64,000 nt of DNA from Ephemerocybe angulata (GCA_013368325.1 JAACJK010000110.1:496001-560000), one strand, 5' to 3'. Numbered from the stretch's first letter, positions 1-12,009 are shown. Numbers and translations are program-made. The notes: a model not told the origin generated them from the sequence alone.

Positions 1-998
1 GGTGCTGCGGGCACCTTCGTTCGGGGGGAATCCCATGCGAAGACGCCCCACCCCGCAGCTGCACTCCATACTGCGACTCCGGACGCACAGCAAGTCGGTG
101 CAGAGCCCCGCAAGGCCAGGGGCAAAGGAAAGGGGTCGAACAAGCTCTCGCTGCGCACGAGTAAGGGCAGGCCCGACTCCTCAGAGAAAGGGGCAGACCA
201 ATGGGAGAGCGTATACGTGAACGAGCATGGCTCGCCCAACACCGCAACTGCGCCTCCGATCACTCCTATTGTCGTCACAGGGGCTGAGAGCCTCGCCGAA
301 GCCCCTCCGAAACCCCACCGTCCAACACTGCGCAAAGCCAAAACCCTCGGGGACCTCCTGCGCCGTGTGCCCAACTCCCCTGGCCCAGGACTGCCCGACG
401 CACAGAGTAAGCGCCTTCCTTGATACCCATCATTGTCCCTGACTGATGACATCACAACCACCTAGAGATCGAGAGCACGACCAAGAAAGCTTTTGCATTC
501 GCCTCGTCCACCCCCTCGTCTTCGCCTTCACACACGCCAAGGGCTAAATCGCCATCGTCGAAATGCAAAGTTAAGCATAAGCAGTCGATGCCCGCGTTGC
601 CCAGCACGACGGACAAAGAGCCTAAATTCACGCTGTCCATCAAGTCGCCTAGGGCACCCAAGGCCAACAACATTGACAACGGTGGCAACAACGCCGAATC
701 GGATGCCAACAGCAACAGCAACAGTAATAGCAACAGCAGCAATCTGAACGCGAAGCTGAATGCGAGGAATGCGAGTGTCGGTCGTAAGGGGACCGGGGAG
801 AGGAAGCGCACGCAACCGTATGAGGCGCCGTATTTCTGGGTTCCGCCGGATCAGGTTATGGCTATGAATTTGCGGGCGAGTGAGAGTGCGGGTGGTGATA
901 GGGAGAGGGGGAGGAGACCGAGGACGGCGGAGGGGTTTGTGAAGAGTGCGCCTGCGTCGAGGGTTGTGAGTCCTGAGCGTGTTCGGGCAGGTGTGTGA
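1..998 (+). CDS. Hypothetical protein, C-terminal part (cut by left edge)
   Basis: Two exons, 1..406 and 466..998, joined over a 59-nt intron (donor GTAAGC after position 406, acceptor CTAG ending at 465). The reading frame is open from base 1, so the gene starts outside the window. The visible part is about 312 residues, rich in Ser, Pro and Lys, with a Ser/Asn run encoded near 700-745. A conserved-looking stretch near the end reads PYEAPYFWVPPD. No catalytic motif, signal peptide or membrane segment is visible. It looks like a mostly disordered protein with short ordered segments. I do not recognise the family. The stop is TGA at 996-998. Confidence 0.6.
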
Positions 999-1390
999 GT
1001 GCCGATTTTTGGGCGCTTGTTTGTCTGCTCTTGCTTTATATCGTGTTCACTGCTTGAGTTGCTGTGTTTCGTTCTGGGGTTTCTTGTTGCTTTTCTCTCA
1101 TTTATTTCCTCTCGTTTATCTCGTCGCATCTGCTGCATTCACGGTCTTTTTCTGAGTCTCTTTCATCATCATCAACGTTGTCGTCTTCGTCCCGTCTCGC
1201 TGCTTCATCGATCATCTGTCAGTCCGTTACACGTCTCATACACTGGGTCTAACGACCCATCTCGCCCTGCTGCCTGCCATCATTAACAACGGAATATCTA
1301 CAATCTACAACTACATTTACGTCGCGCTTATATAGGATTCGTTCAGTTAGGAGTCTCGAGGAAGGGGAGGGGAGGGTGAAGAAGTAATAG

Positions 1391-2252
1391 ATTATTTCGT
1401 ATATAAGGAATAGAAGTTTTTCGTGTTTTCTGGTCGGCTGGATGGGGGAGGGGTGTTGGTATGAGGCCAGAACGAAAACGTGACGGTGGTATCGGTGAGA
1501 CTCCCTCTGCTTGGACGCTGGCGGCTAAATTCAGATCGGTATCATGAGGGCATAGTGATATCGACTATCTTTCTCCGATTCCAACTTCGCGTTTCGATGG
1601 CGGAGATCTAGGTGTTGTACGAGCGTCTGTTGAGCATCCACACTCCTATCAATAGTGGTCGGGCCTGACGGGCGCTTACCTTCGGGGCCTCGGCACCGTC
1701 CGGTTACATTCACACCGATCGACTGACTCCTCATCGGGTTTTGTGATCGGGGGCGGGTGGATATGTATCGAATACGAGCTTGTCTCTACGCGGATCGGTA
1801 GCTTAACTGCAAAGGCCTTTTGCTATTGAGCAAAACGTAACAATTGTCAGCTTCGGTTGGCCCGATCCCTTTTTCCTTTATTTTGTGGGTGGTGGGGATT
1901 TCTTTTATGAGGAGGAGGAAGGGGCTTGGGACTGTGAATCTGCGGTGGGTTTGAAGGGTTTTTTTCCTTATATCGGAGGGGTGTTGAGGAGCTTTGGTAC
2001 TTCCATTAGACGGGGTGACGAGGTGCGGAGACTGATGGATTGAGGACAGGGTCTCTTAGGCATACCTTCTCATAAATTTAGTCGAGCGGTGCTTACTCTT
2101 CAGGCTCTTCTCTTACAAGTTACAGATATCGGCTGCCCTGGGAAGTCACTCGGGGCGAGAACAATTGAGCGCCTGCTCTCGGCGTCAAGCGCCCGGGACT
2201 GCTTGAGCGCGGGAAAAGTGTACAGTGTGGTCCCGGGTTCGATTCTGAGGGA
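1391..2252. repeat. Diverged tandem repeat, unit 1
   Basis: This stretch aligns with 2253-2946 in the same order. Shared blocks are GATTATTTCG with GGAATAG at the start, CTGACGGGCGCTTAC (1666), TCGGCACCG (near 1690), GGATCGGTAGC (1792), GTCAGCTTCGGTTG (near 1845) and a later part (2080-2252) with AGATATCG, three AGCGC-containing segments and GGTTCGATTC. Spacers between blocks have diverged strongly. No open frame is shared by the two units, so this is not a duplicated protein gene. The later part resembles the 3' half of a tRNA with a Pol III B box, which hints at a decayed tRNA-derived or small-RNA element. Confidence 0.55.
1792..1868 (+). other. tRNA-sized stem-closed segment (unit 1)
   Basis: GGATCGG at 1792-1798 is the exact reverse complement of CCGATCC at 1862-1868, enclosing 77 nt, the size of a tRNA. 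TAGCTTAACTG right after the 5' arm matches the loose Pol III A-box pattern. An internal hairpin TTTTGCT/AGCAAAA lies in the middle, and GTCAG can pair with TTGGC just before the 3' arm. A T-run follows. The T-loop is not canonical and I cannot assign an anticodon, so it is not called as a tRNA. It may be a decayed tRNA-like or small ncRNA gene, or chance. Confidence 0.25.
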
Positions 2253-2946
2253 TGGATTATTTCGAATATACGGAATAGAAGGTTTGTCTCTGTTTCATCT
2301 TCGTGTCTCGATGCTCCGTTACCCTCCGCCTTGTCCCTGACGGGCGCTTACAGCGAGCTCTCCAATTAATGCCATTCGGGGCTTCGGCACCGCCCGGCCA
2401 GAGTGAGATTGGGTCAGCCCTTCACTCTCAGTCACAAGTGCTGTGAGGTGACTGAGTGGGTGGGTATGTATTGATTGCAGGGGTGTCTTTGCGTGGATCG
2501 GTAGCGTAACTGCAACCTTTTGGATGGAACGCTGGAAACAGCATTCTGTATAGTTTGTCAGCTTTGGTTGACCCGATCCCTTCCTCCTTTACTTTTTTTT
2601 TTGGTTTGGGTAGGGACTCTGAGTATAGCTCTTTGGGAGGATGGGGTGTCTAAGAGGGTTGCTTAGAATGGGCCATACGTGGATTGGCGGGTTAAGTACG
2701 TACGGAACTCCCAAAGGGAAAGGAAAGGTGGATGAAGCATTGGCCCGTTTCTTGGATATACTGAACCAGTGTTCCTTCAAGGTGTGAGCGGTACTCACTT
2801 GCTACATAGGCTGTTGCCTTGCAGATATCGCCCGTCATGGGCAAGTCAATTAATTTTGAGCGCCCGATTTCGGCCTCAAGCGCCCTAGACTGTTTGAGCG
2901 CGAGAAAAGGTCGCCCGCTGGTCCCAAGTTCGATTTAGTGGGATGC
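2253..2946. repeat. Diverged tandem repeat, unit 2
   Basis: Second unit of the tandem duplication, shorter than unit 1 (about 694 against 862 bp). It carries the same ordered blocks: CTGACGGGCGCTTAC (2340), TCGGCACCG (near 2385), GGATCGGTAGC (2495), GTCAGCTTTGGTTG (near 2557), then AGATATCG and AGCGC-rich segments at 2820-2900 with AGTTCGATTT in place of the B-box-like motif. A run of T (2588-2597) follows the stem-closed segment. The sequence after 2946 again resembles the beginning of a unit, which suggests the array was once longer. Confidence 0.55.
2495..2579 (+). other. tRNA-sized stem-closed segment (unit 2)
   Basis: GGATCGG at 2495-2501 pairs perfectly with CCGATCC at 2573-2579, enclosing 85 nt. 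The A-box-like TAGCGTAACTG and the inner pair GTCAG/TTGAC are kept relative to unit 1 (where the pair is GTCAG/TTGGC), while the middle has diverged. A T-run follows within 20 nt. Same interpretation and doubts as for unit 1. Confidence 0.25.
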
Positions 2947-3240
2947 CATTTGATTAAGATAAAATAATTTTCTTCGCCCATGGATAGAATATGTAATTGG
3001 TGGGTACATGGGCTAAAGAGATCATCGCGCTCCTTCCCGCCGCAACCGCGCCGCACGGCGCAGCGCAAGCCTCAAAATTGATCAAACATTGATAGCAACG
3101 GCTTGCATGGCAATGCATGCACTCAAATGACCGCCATGAACCCGCACGCGCCTTCGCGGGAGGCCAGAAGTGGGAACACATGAGGTAGAATATGGTAGTA
3201 TTACATTTTGTTGATTCCCATAAATCGACGCAGGTGCGCT

Positions 3241-4642
3241 CTACCTTTCGGCTAACGTGCACAACCCCTTGGACAATTCCCCTAAAATCTTCCCCGAGAG
3301 ATCCTCCACACGAATGGGGCGAGTGGCCCACCTCCCAGGAGATGTGAGGTACGTGCGGGTAACATCATCATGTATCCGGTACCTGTCGACATCAAGCTCC
3401 TCTAGCACTCGTATCCTCTCAAGCTTTGGGAAGGCCTTGGGCCAGGGTAAACCAACGGCACCGTGCAGGCACTTGATCCATTCATTGTGCCTTGGGGTCC
3501 GGGAGCACATCTGTACCCCGAGTGTCGTGATCTGCGGAATTCGGATGACCTGGGCAAGCCAGGCAGCCGAGAGAGCGAACCTTCCTCTGGAGTCCGAGCG
3601 CCAGTGGGCGCTGAACGAGATCTCGACCTCTGTGGTGCGAGGGCAAAAGTCTCTGATGTACTGAAAAGACCTGGACAACTCTTCTGGATTTGGGAATTCC
3701 CCTGCTTGCTCAAAACCAACAGTCAGGAGACCATCGCCGTGGGCGACTAGAAAACCTTTCATTTCCGAACTCCAGAACTTCGGGCGAGTGCATTGGTGAA
3801 AGCCAACCTCTGTAAGGCTTGGTAATGCACCCGGGGGCATATGCAGGGCAAGTGCAGAAGTCTGGCTACGATGCTGGAAAGTCCACCTGTGGATTGAAGG
3901 CCAGCGTCGGGATTTTGAATTTTTGGCCAGAAGTTCGTGGGATGCTTCATCGAGGCCGGTTATAACAAAGGGAAAAGATATGGAAGTAAGATTTGGATGG
4001 ACGTTGAGAAATTCAAGAAGGTTGTTGAAGGACATCGAGGAATGTGATTTGGGAAGGAGTTCTGTTGAAAAGGTTTCGACGTAGTCTTGGATGTGCAAGT
4101 GCCTCAACTGAGGCCCAAGCGCCGCAAGCAAAAGGACTGGATTGATGTTGATTTGGAGCTGTACAAAGAAGGTGACGAGGTTCACCATCTTTTGACACAG
4201 CTCAATGGCAACACCGATTGGTATCCTGTCAGCTGCGTTGTTGGTGAGATCAAGGCGCTTCACAAAGCGCCCTAAGCTCAGCCCGTCATCGTCCTCCGAA
4301 GTAAGAGTTGCCGAAAGCTTCTTTAACTCAACCCCTCTGGATATGGTGAGGTGTTCGTAGAGGATAGGGGTCGCTACCGTGTTCCATTCGTGGTTGACTA
4401 GCACCATAGATCGCTTGGTTTTCTATAAAAAGAATCAGCGATGGTCGTAGGTCGTTGAGATTGAAAGGACTTACAAGTGACTCCCTGACGGTTCCAGGCT
4501 TCAAGACTGGCGAGATACAGCACATAGGGCCAGTGTAATCTATACCGCGGAATTCTGTAGAGTCGTTGGCGCCGGCAGCAAGAGGGAGGATTTTGGTCCA
4601 TAATTCTGTCGGAAGATCAGGACAATTTAGAGAGGGCGGCAT
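3241..4642 (-). CDS. F-box-like protein
   Basis: Two exons, 4642..4475 and 4422..3241 (52-nt phase-0 intron, donor GTAAGT), giving 449 residues. The start is the ATG at 4642. Residues 7-24 form an F-box core (CPDLPTELWTKILPLAAG). After the intron comes VNHEWNTVATPILYEHL, the form commonly seen at the end of the F-box region in mushroom F-box families. The rest is leucine-rich with irregular repeats and no known catalytic motif. By family, such proteins recruit substrates to SCF ubiquitin ligases, with the C-terminal part binding the target; the target cannot be read from sequence. It is divergent from the dioxygenase gene at 5692. Confidence 0.75.
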
Positions 4643-5691
4643 ACTTCCAGTATCTCAAGCCTTTTGCGGTGAGAGGTATGATATGTCAAAGTCTCGAAGC
4701 TTGAGGGTAGGATGGTTTCAGATCAAGCAAGCTGCTTTCCGAGCCGAACGGGCACTGGGAAATCCCATAGGTTGAAGCTCCGCCTAAATTGGCACAGCTT
4801 TTGAGACCTTTTGACTCGGAGTTCGCTCAATTGGGCACCTCAACAGAGCAGCAACAACTTGGATCTACTAGTGCTTCTGCGATTTTGGGCGCTAATGGAG
4901 TGCTCCACGGTCACCTGTTAGTCTCGAGGCCGTTAATGTCCCGGATGGCAACGGAGGGACTGCACAGCACTAGCCTGCTCCCGCTCTGAGCGTCAACTGA
5001 AGGAGAGCTGGACTACGGTATTATGGGTACCCTTCATGGTGAGGGACATACAATTTCAACCATTGCCATAGCTCGTTGCTGAAGGTACGGTAGCCGGGAC
5101 GCATATTTTCTCCGTTCCAAGCCTGCTGCTTTGGGAAAGATCGGTAGCGAGCACAGGTGTGCACCTGACCGACGTCCGCCTTCTTCTCCCGTCCGAGTTC
5201 TCGGCTGGCATTTCTGCCCGTGACGTCTCGATTATCAACCCTGCTGAGCCGATAAGTGGTCCTAATGGTGGGTCCCAAACGTTGGCTCCAGTGGAACCCT
5301 TACCCATTTATTGCCAGCGAGTGTGTGGATGAGGTGTTGACGTGACCGAAGGGCGCGACTGGCAGCAAGGTTGCCCTCCATGGTGAGATTCTGGATCGTG
5401 AAATGGCCGACCGTGACAAAGGCCCTTTAAATCTGTCACACACACGAGGCTCTTTGACTCGAGCAGATTTACCTATTTTGTATCTTAATTCTCCCGGCCT
5501 TTGCCTCGAGTAGAAGGGACACACAAAGGCTTCTCGTGCCACCTTCAGGGTCTGCTCAGGGTCGTAGGTGTGACTCGACAAGAAGCCTGAAAGGGAAGTC
5601 CGAACCTTGGTTTAAAGAGCAACGAGAATACTGCGAAGTTCTCGTGCCATTGCCCTGTCTTCCATCCTTCTCACCCGCCATATCCTCCCCA
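4643..5691. other. Divergent intergenic region, no gene seen
   Basis: About 1.05 kb between the F-box gene (minus) and the first dioxygenase gene (plus). Only short unsupported open frames are present, with no recognisable domain, RNA gene or repeat. It presumably holds both promoters. Confidence 0.5.
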
Positions 5692-7184
5692 ATGTCTGAT
5701 ACCACCCAAAACACCCCACCTGTCCATGACGAGTTTGGTCCTGTTAAGGAGCTCATCGGTCGTGTCCGTGAAAGCACGGAGAAGTTGGCTGCCAGTCGCC
5801 ACTGCTCTGGAACGCACGCGCTCACTGAAACCACCGGGGGACTCGCATACCGAAAGACTCCCAACGGTACCGATGCCGGGTTAGTTTTAGTTTGCACTCC
5901 TATCATATTTTCCCTTCCACTGAACTCGTCCACCCAGGTGGCTTGATTTTACCAACCCCGTCGACGACCATGACCTAAACGCTTTGGTTCAAGCATGCGA
6001 CCAAGCCACCTTTGGCCGTGGCAACGAAGACGTCCTCGATCTATCCTACCGAAAGGCTTGGAAGCTCGACACGTCCCGCTTTTCTGCCCAGTTTAACGTC
6101 GTCAAGTCGGGCCTCTTGGATGTCGTTCATGATGAACTTCTCCGCTATAACGACAGCTCTCTCAAGATTGATGCCCAGCTCTACAAGCTCAATGTCTATG
6201 GTACGCGTGTTGAGCTGACCGAACTTCGCGAATAGTGCTAATACGCTGTGATGAATAGGTCCAGGCTCACATTTCAAGTCCCACCTTGACACTCCCCGAA
6301 GCGACAAGATGTTCGGGAGTCTCGTTATCATACTTCCGACCATTCATTCCGGAGGAGACTTGACTCTGCGCTTCAAGGAAACTTCTTGGACATTCGAGTC
6401 CTCGAAGCTGCTTTCCAGCAAGGGTAGCCCAGAGGCTCCCCCAAGCCTCGCGTGGGTCGCGTTTTACAGCGATATCGAGCACGAAGTCTCGGTCGTCGAG
6501 TCCGGGTACCGCGTCAGCTTGACCTACAATCTCTACTATGCCACGGATCCCCCCCTTGCCCCTCTCCTTACACAACCAGCCCCCCATCCAGAAGAAGCGA
6601 CTTTAAAGGCCTCGTTGAAGGACCTCCTCGCCTCCCCCCTCGTCCTTCCGGATGGTGGAGCCCTCGGGTTTGGCCTGACTTTCAAATACCCTGTCACCGG
6701 CGTCTCAACAAAGGACATTGACTTCAAGCCTATCACTGAACATCTGAAGGGAACGGATGCGCTCGTCAAGCGGATCTGCAACAGCCTCGGACTTGAATGC
6801 CACGTCAAGGGACTCTACGATTACCGAGGCAAATACTTCAATGACGACAGAGTCAACGCTGCCTATCTTACCCCAAGGTCCCTTCCAGTGGGGACCACCG
6901 ACGAGTGGGTGATCGATGAGATGAACTCATCCGGTAACCTTCGAGTCGTCGATCCCTTCAAGCAGAAGATAGACCCCAATGCTCCGCGACGAAGGAATAG
7001 GGCGACTCCGGTGGCTTTGTTATGGGTGACGCCCTCCAACAAGCTCGTCTCTGTTCCGACTGCTTCGTTGGCGTATGGCAACGAATACAACCTTGGTTGG
7101 TACTATGCAAAGTTGGTACTGATTGCCCTGGTTCCATCCTTTGACGAACGAATCACCCGCATCGAACCCACGGACAAGGTCTGA
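5692..7184 (+). CDS. Fe(II)/2-oxoglutarate dioxygenase-like protein, copy 1
   Basis: Three exons, 5692..5879, 5938..6200 and 6259..7184, giving 458 residues. The start is the ATG at 5692, which begins the segment shared with copy 2. The core has the double-stranded beta-helix signature of prolyl-4-hydroxylase-like oxygenases: HFKSHLD with metal ligands H159 and D161, then IEHEV with H225 and GYRVSLTYN with R235, the expected 2-oxoglutarate-binding arginine. By family it should oxidise a substrate using Fe(II), O2 and 2-oxoglutarate; the substrate is unknown. It has no signal peptide or membrane segment. Both intron positions and phases match the copy at 15120. Its 3' end converges on the CorA gene, 302 bp away. 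Confidence 0.8.
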
Positions 7185-7485
7185 TCCTGCTTCAGCAATG
7201 TAGGGCCGACAATGACAAGGCTGGATAGCAGTCGTGCAATGGACATTAGTGTGTACCTACCCCCTCTGGAAGACAAGAGGGGCCGTCCAGTAGTTTATCG
7301 CATTTCTCTTCGACCGGACACAGATATCCTCTAAACAATATGTGAGTTTCTAAGAAATACACTCGAAAATGACAAATTTATTGGCAAAGTGTGATTAAGC
7401 GCCCGTGCGCGCCTATCTGGGAAACTACCATCTGAACGAGAAGCTACAGGGCAACATGTGAGAGGCTGAGAAGTTAATCGTCGCT

Positions 7486-9988
7486 TCATTCCATCTTGAT
7501 AGACTGGAAGTTAATGGATAGCCAAGAAGCAGAAAAGTCAATTCTCAAATTGCTCAATATACAGATATCCAAACGAACCTTGGCAGTTTGAGAGCTGGCC
7601 ATGCGTTTGCTGACATAGTGTATCATCTTCTTGATGTCGCTCATCATGAAGCAGGGTATAACGATAGCCATGAGTGGCAGCGCGATGATCCAGAAAAGTA
7701 GATCCGAGTTGTGTTGGACGGACCACATCGGGACGAAGTTCATACCCTAATATCATGTGTTCAGTATACCAGTATCGAAAGGAAGCGCCCACGTACAAAG
7801 TAACCTGTGAGGAGAGAGAGAGGGAGGAAAATAATGGTCGCGAGAGTTAGTCGACGCCTGAATACCATTGGTCAACTTGTGGAAGGAGTGAAAAGACGAA
7901 ACGTGGGGCGTACATCACTTCGTTCATCTCGTATGATGCAAGCTAAGGAGACGTGAGTAGCTAGGCAGGCGAGAGACACTCGTCCTTACATTGAAGGTGT
8001 AGTTAATCAGATTTTCCCCTATCCCCGCAAACATATCCAAGCTCGTCAGGATATAGTCCATGTGATCGTAAACATCAGCCTAAAGTTCGAGCGTCAGCAC
8101 AAGTGGCAGTCGTAGAAAGGAGGCCAGGAGGGTGGCTATGGACAGGAGTTGAGGCTTACGAGATAAATCTTCGCCTTGTGGCTCATGTACCCAACGACCT
8201 TGACGCCCTCGTTAGCGGGGTCCGACATATCAATGAGCGCGGCGCATCGATCGACGTCATAGCGACGCAAGCCAAATATCATGGTCTTGATGGGATCGAG
8301 CGTCCTCTTATGGAGGATAAGGTCACCAGATAGGATATGGACTATCATTTGAAGATCAATGGTGTGTTAGCATCGGGGGAGGCAGTTGCGACTTACGCTC
8401 TTTCACTGTTTTCATGTCCGGCTTCAGGAGAATCCTGCGTTCGAAGTTGCTGATTTTATTGTGGTATTCGTCGATGACCTCCAGGGCTTTGTCGACAGCT
8501 GATTAAGGGCCACTGAGATCAGTGTTATACGAATCCAAGGCCAAAGAAAAACGCACTGATATCGAGAAGAGCGTGTACGAGTAATGAGTGGTCGATGGAG
8601 GTTCTGAGCACCGTGTCACGCTGACGGAGTCGCTGTGAGATGGGAGCAGTGAGGTCGAGGTCGTTCGACCTGTGGAGGGTGATCACAGTACCTAACGCAA
8701 AGAGTGTATCAACATCCTGACGACATAAATACTTTGAACCAGGACGCACCATCACGGTAAAGGAAAATGTACATCGGTTTGACCTTGACGTTGACTCGGT
8801 GATACCCCTACAGCCCCAATACTCAGTCAACTCACGCAGCGAAGAAATATTTGTCCGAACGTTTGGCCTACCTTTTTCAGATCATTTACAATAGCCTCAT
8901 TGACCTTTCGTTCCTTTCTCCCGGCTCGAAGCTACATAACGTGAGTAACCGTGCCACAGGCATGAAAAGGGAAGGCCCACCTCCTGGTCCTGCTTGATGA
9001 AGCTTGCCAGTCGGGATTGTGCAGTTTCGGTCCTGCCCGGCAAGTCCGCAAAGGTACGAGGAAGAAGAGGCCGCCGGCGCGTCCTGGATTGCTTCGTCTT
9101 GTTGGCACCTACGTGCAAGGTGTCTCCATCCAGCTCGGCGCCCTCCCTCTGACCCTCCTTCCCAAATTCGTCGTCGGTCAAAGGCTCGGGAGACGCAGAA
9201 CGGGGTACATCAGTGACGACCACAGAGTCTTCATCCGGAAGGCCAAGTTCGTGGCACATCACCCGGATGAAGAGGTGCTTCGTATAATAGTCGGCCTTTG
9301 AGCGGCTTCGCGTGTTCTTATTGAAGACATCTTCCAAAGCGAGAGGGTGTAAGGCTATGGCAGTCGTAAGCATAGGGCGACCGTGTATATCCCGTAGAGG
9401 AAAGAACGCACGGTATCTGAGCGCGAGGGCTTTAATAACATCCCAGCTAACACCACCAATGTTGATCCAACGACACTTCACCCACGGTTGAGGTTTCCAA
9501 CTATCCTCTCCATCCATCAGGTTCACAAACTCGTCATTGGACATCGTCTTGTGGGTGCAGCGGATAGCCGAGTAGTCGATGACCTCAATCTTGCAGTCCT
9601 TGTAAACATGGCCATAGATGATATTACACGACTCGCGACGAGGGTCAATGCCTGGTTCCCCACCAATCCGCCGGACGTCTCCAAGCAGTGTCGCACCCCG
9701 GCTCATTGCAATGACCTTCCTCCCCGCTGCGCGGAACCGCTGGAGAGGCGTCATGTTCTTCCGTGTTGAGGGTCGTACCATAGGCGCTAAGTTCGACTGG
9801 TGGGTCTTGTTCGTGTGGTGCGACTTCCTCGAGATGATGTTCGTCAAGGCATGACCAATGTGCGCGCCTCCAAATGGTGAGTTGTAGTGTGGGCCGTATG
9901 TGGGGTCCACGCCGATGATGCCCTCGTCTTCGAGGTCCGGTGTTAACGAGCGGCCTTCCGAGTCCGAGAAGCTGTTGGTCCGTGGCAT
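7486..9988 (-). CDS. CorA-family magnesium transporter, copy 1
   Basis: Eleven exons: 9988..9412, 9354..8981, 8931..8872, 8807..8750, 8691..8557, 8498..8397, 8341..8160, 8079..7990, 7942..7914, 7857..7797 and 7746..7486, all in phase, 642 residues. The long N-terminal half is cytosolic, with low-complexity N and linker parts. Segments such as LRYPLHPLALEDVF and LHILSGDLILHKRTLDPIK are typical of the CorA cytosolic funnel. Near the C terminus TM1 ends in TGYFGMNF, with the GMN selectivity signature at 557-559, followed by TM2 (about LLFWIIALPLMAIVIP). The expected role is Mg2+ (or other divalent metal) influx as a pentamer. The last exon may contain a further in-frame 75-nt intron (donor GTTCGT, acceptor TTCCAG), which would shorten the tail. 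Start ATG at 9988. Confidence 0.85.
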
Positions 9989-10566
9989 GCCGGGCGGTCA
10001 GATGCCAGGTACCTTCTGGATGGCGAGTAAAGCAGGATGTGGCTGGGAGAAAGCTGGGCTGGATGTCCTGAGGCTTTATGAGGTGATACTAGGATGCCGT
10101 CCTGTGTATAGCCTGCCTGAGTCTGGTATTGTCATGGGCGGTCAAACTTCAAAGTGAATGTTCCCAGATCTTTGATGGTGGGCGCTCACTGTGTATTCAA
10201 GAGGCCTACATACACACATAGCATTGCCATTGGGCAGCGCCAGGGTGTTCAAGCCTACGGTGAAGGCGAGTGGTGCATCGGATGGCCATGCCTGTGTACC
10301 CACGTTGTGATGTTGGTGGTGGTGGTGGTGGTGGTCGAAAGAGAAGCGATGAAGCCACCCACCCAAACGTGTGCCGATCACATTCCGGCGGCTAAATTGA
10401 GCCTCGAAACCGCGATATCTTGGTGTACACCAAAGGTATACACTGTAAGTTATCGGCGCAGGACGCACTAAAACTCAAGATGAAAGGGAAGAGAATTCGA
10501 AGAGTACTATTACAGGATAATGTAATACAAGGAACTTGCCTGACGACAAGATACGTAGGGATTTCC
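9989..10566. other. Intergenic region upstream of CorA copy 1
   Basis: 578 bp between the CorA start and the stop of the Gal80-like gene. It contains seven GGT units at 10315-10335. Short open frames here lack any recognisable domain. It presumably carries the CorA promoter and the Gal80-like 3' end. Confidence 0.5.
10315..10335. repeat. GGT microsatellite, 7 units
   Basis: Seven perfect GGT triplets in the intergenic region about 330 bp upstream of the CorA copy 1 start codon. No coding frame supports it as a poly-Gly or poly-Val tract. Confidence 0.8.
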
Positions 10567-11952
10567 CTAAACATCAATCCACTTCCCTCCCTCGAATAAA
10601 CTCCTTTCAATCGAGTCCATGAGCTCACGATGACGCACAGCCTCCTCAATATCAACGAAGTTCCCTCCCCCTTCCTTCCCCTTCGAAAACTCCAGCCAAG
10701 CTTTCGCCAAAAATGGCGTGCGGTCGTCAAACTTTTCCCCATCCTCGTCCACATTCCATGGCACCTCCTCTCCATTTAAAAAGATATGCTCAGGGTCTCG
10801 CACATTAACGTGGCTCGCACCAAGCCTCTTATCCTCGATCCTGACACTCCCAGCGTCGCCGTCGATCTCCCACAGGAGCTGCGTGCGACCAGGTGTGGAC
10901 GGGTGCCCGAGGCGCGAGGTGATCGTGACCCATGCACCCGACTCCTTCAGAATTCCGGTGACCGTAAAATGGTCGGGGAACTGACTCTCGAGCCTCTTTC
11001 CCGTGGGCTTGAATGTGGTGTTGTCGACGACGTTGATAGTTGGGAAGAGGGTTGTGCCTTTGGCGCTTACGCGCGAGAAGGGCCCAAGGACTTGACAGAA
11101 GTTGTCGAAGAAGTGGCCGAGCGAGCTCAGGATGGTAACGCCTAATACGACAGGCATCGTCAGTGAATTCAGTTCGAAGTTTATACCCAGTCGACGGTCG
11201 TTATGGATAGACACGACTTACCGTTGCTCCTATCGACGACCCATGCATATTGTTCAATACAGTTGGGGGCCAAAACATTCATTTCCAGAGGTTTGAGGAG
11301 ATTCTTTCGGTTCATAGTGGTGAGTTGGCGGGAGAGCTTATGTTGGTGTTTGAAATACTCACCACGTTGACCGAAAGAATCCTCCCAACTTTCCCAGAAT
11401 CAAGAATGCCTTTGACCTAGCAAACGATATGAGCCGCCCCTTCGCACTCAGCCCAAACCCACATGAAGAAGGACATCCGACACACACCTTTGTGATGACA
11501 TTCGATTGCCTGCCCTGCAACCCGATGAAACTCTTCACTCCCTTCTCCCGCGCAAGTCGAGCCAGCTCCTTGGTCTCCTCGAAAGTCTTACCAGACTGCC
11601 ACTCCAAAAAGAACGGTTTTCCATGCGCGATAACCTTCTCCGTCACGCTCTTGTGGTGCAAAGGACTGACCGCGATAGCGACGAAGTCAACCTCCAGGTC
11701 GCCGGCCAGCTGGTCGACATCGTGATATGCTTTGATTTCATGGCCGAAGAGCTCCGAGTACTTTTCCGCCGCCGCCGCTGCCGATTCTGCGCTCGTAGTC
11801 GCGATCGCAGTTAGTTTATACCGCTCCCTGACTTTGGGATCGAGAAGGGAGGGTGCCAGTGCAGATGCGGCCCATCCTTTCGCAGAGAGCCCGATGAACC
11901 CTAGCCTGATCGGGATCTTACTATTAGGTGCTGTAGTTTCTGTAGTAGGCAT
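10567..11952 (-). CDS. Gal80-like GFO/IDH/MocA family protein, copy A
   Basis: Four exons, 11952..11488, 11416..11363, 11303..11222 and 11141..10567, giving 391 residues (yeast Gal80 is about 435). The N terminus has a Rossmann dinucleotide-binding start, IRLGFIGLSAKGWA, close to the Gal80 form. FLEW and GVKSFIGLQGRQS also match the Gal80 pattern, and the C-terminal half is the usual alpha/beta substrate domain of this family. Gal80 binds NAD(P) and represses the activator Gal4; related proteins are sugar oxidoreductases. Which role applies here is not visible, because no Gal4-type partner lies in the window. Exons 2, 3 and 4 have exactly the same lengths (54, 82 and 575 nt) as in copy B, so the pair is a tandem duplication. 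Confidence 0.8.
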
Positions 11953-12002
11953 AGATGGAGAGGTCAAGTGGGTAGATTGCTGCTGCTGGGAAGCGTCGCT
12001 CC

Positions 12003-12009
12003 ATATAAA
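12003..12009 (-). promoter_or_regulatory. Possible TATA box of Gal80-like copy A
   Basis: On the minus strand TTTATATGG lies about 50 bp upstream of the ATG at 11952. The position suits a TATA element, but no transcription start is known. Confidence 0.3.

Noticed and set aside
999..1286. A 95-residue hydrophobic frame after the first gene
   Set aside because: T-rich composition of a 3' untranslated region gives apparent Leu/Phe/Ser residues; no start context or conservation.
2155..2256. A tRNA gene ending in GGTTCGATTC
   Set aside because: The B-box-like word is present, but the T-arm does not pair as a 5-bp stem and no acceptor partner or anticodon arm could be found; kept only as part of the repeat.
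9004..9301. Plus-strand open frames inside the CorA gene
   Set aside because: They are antisense shadows of the second CorA exon, whose minus-strand product is conserved with the paralogue.
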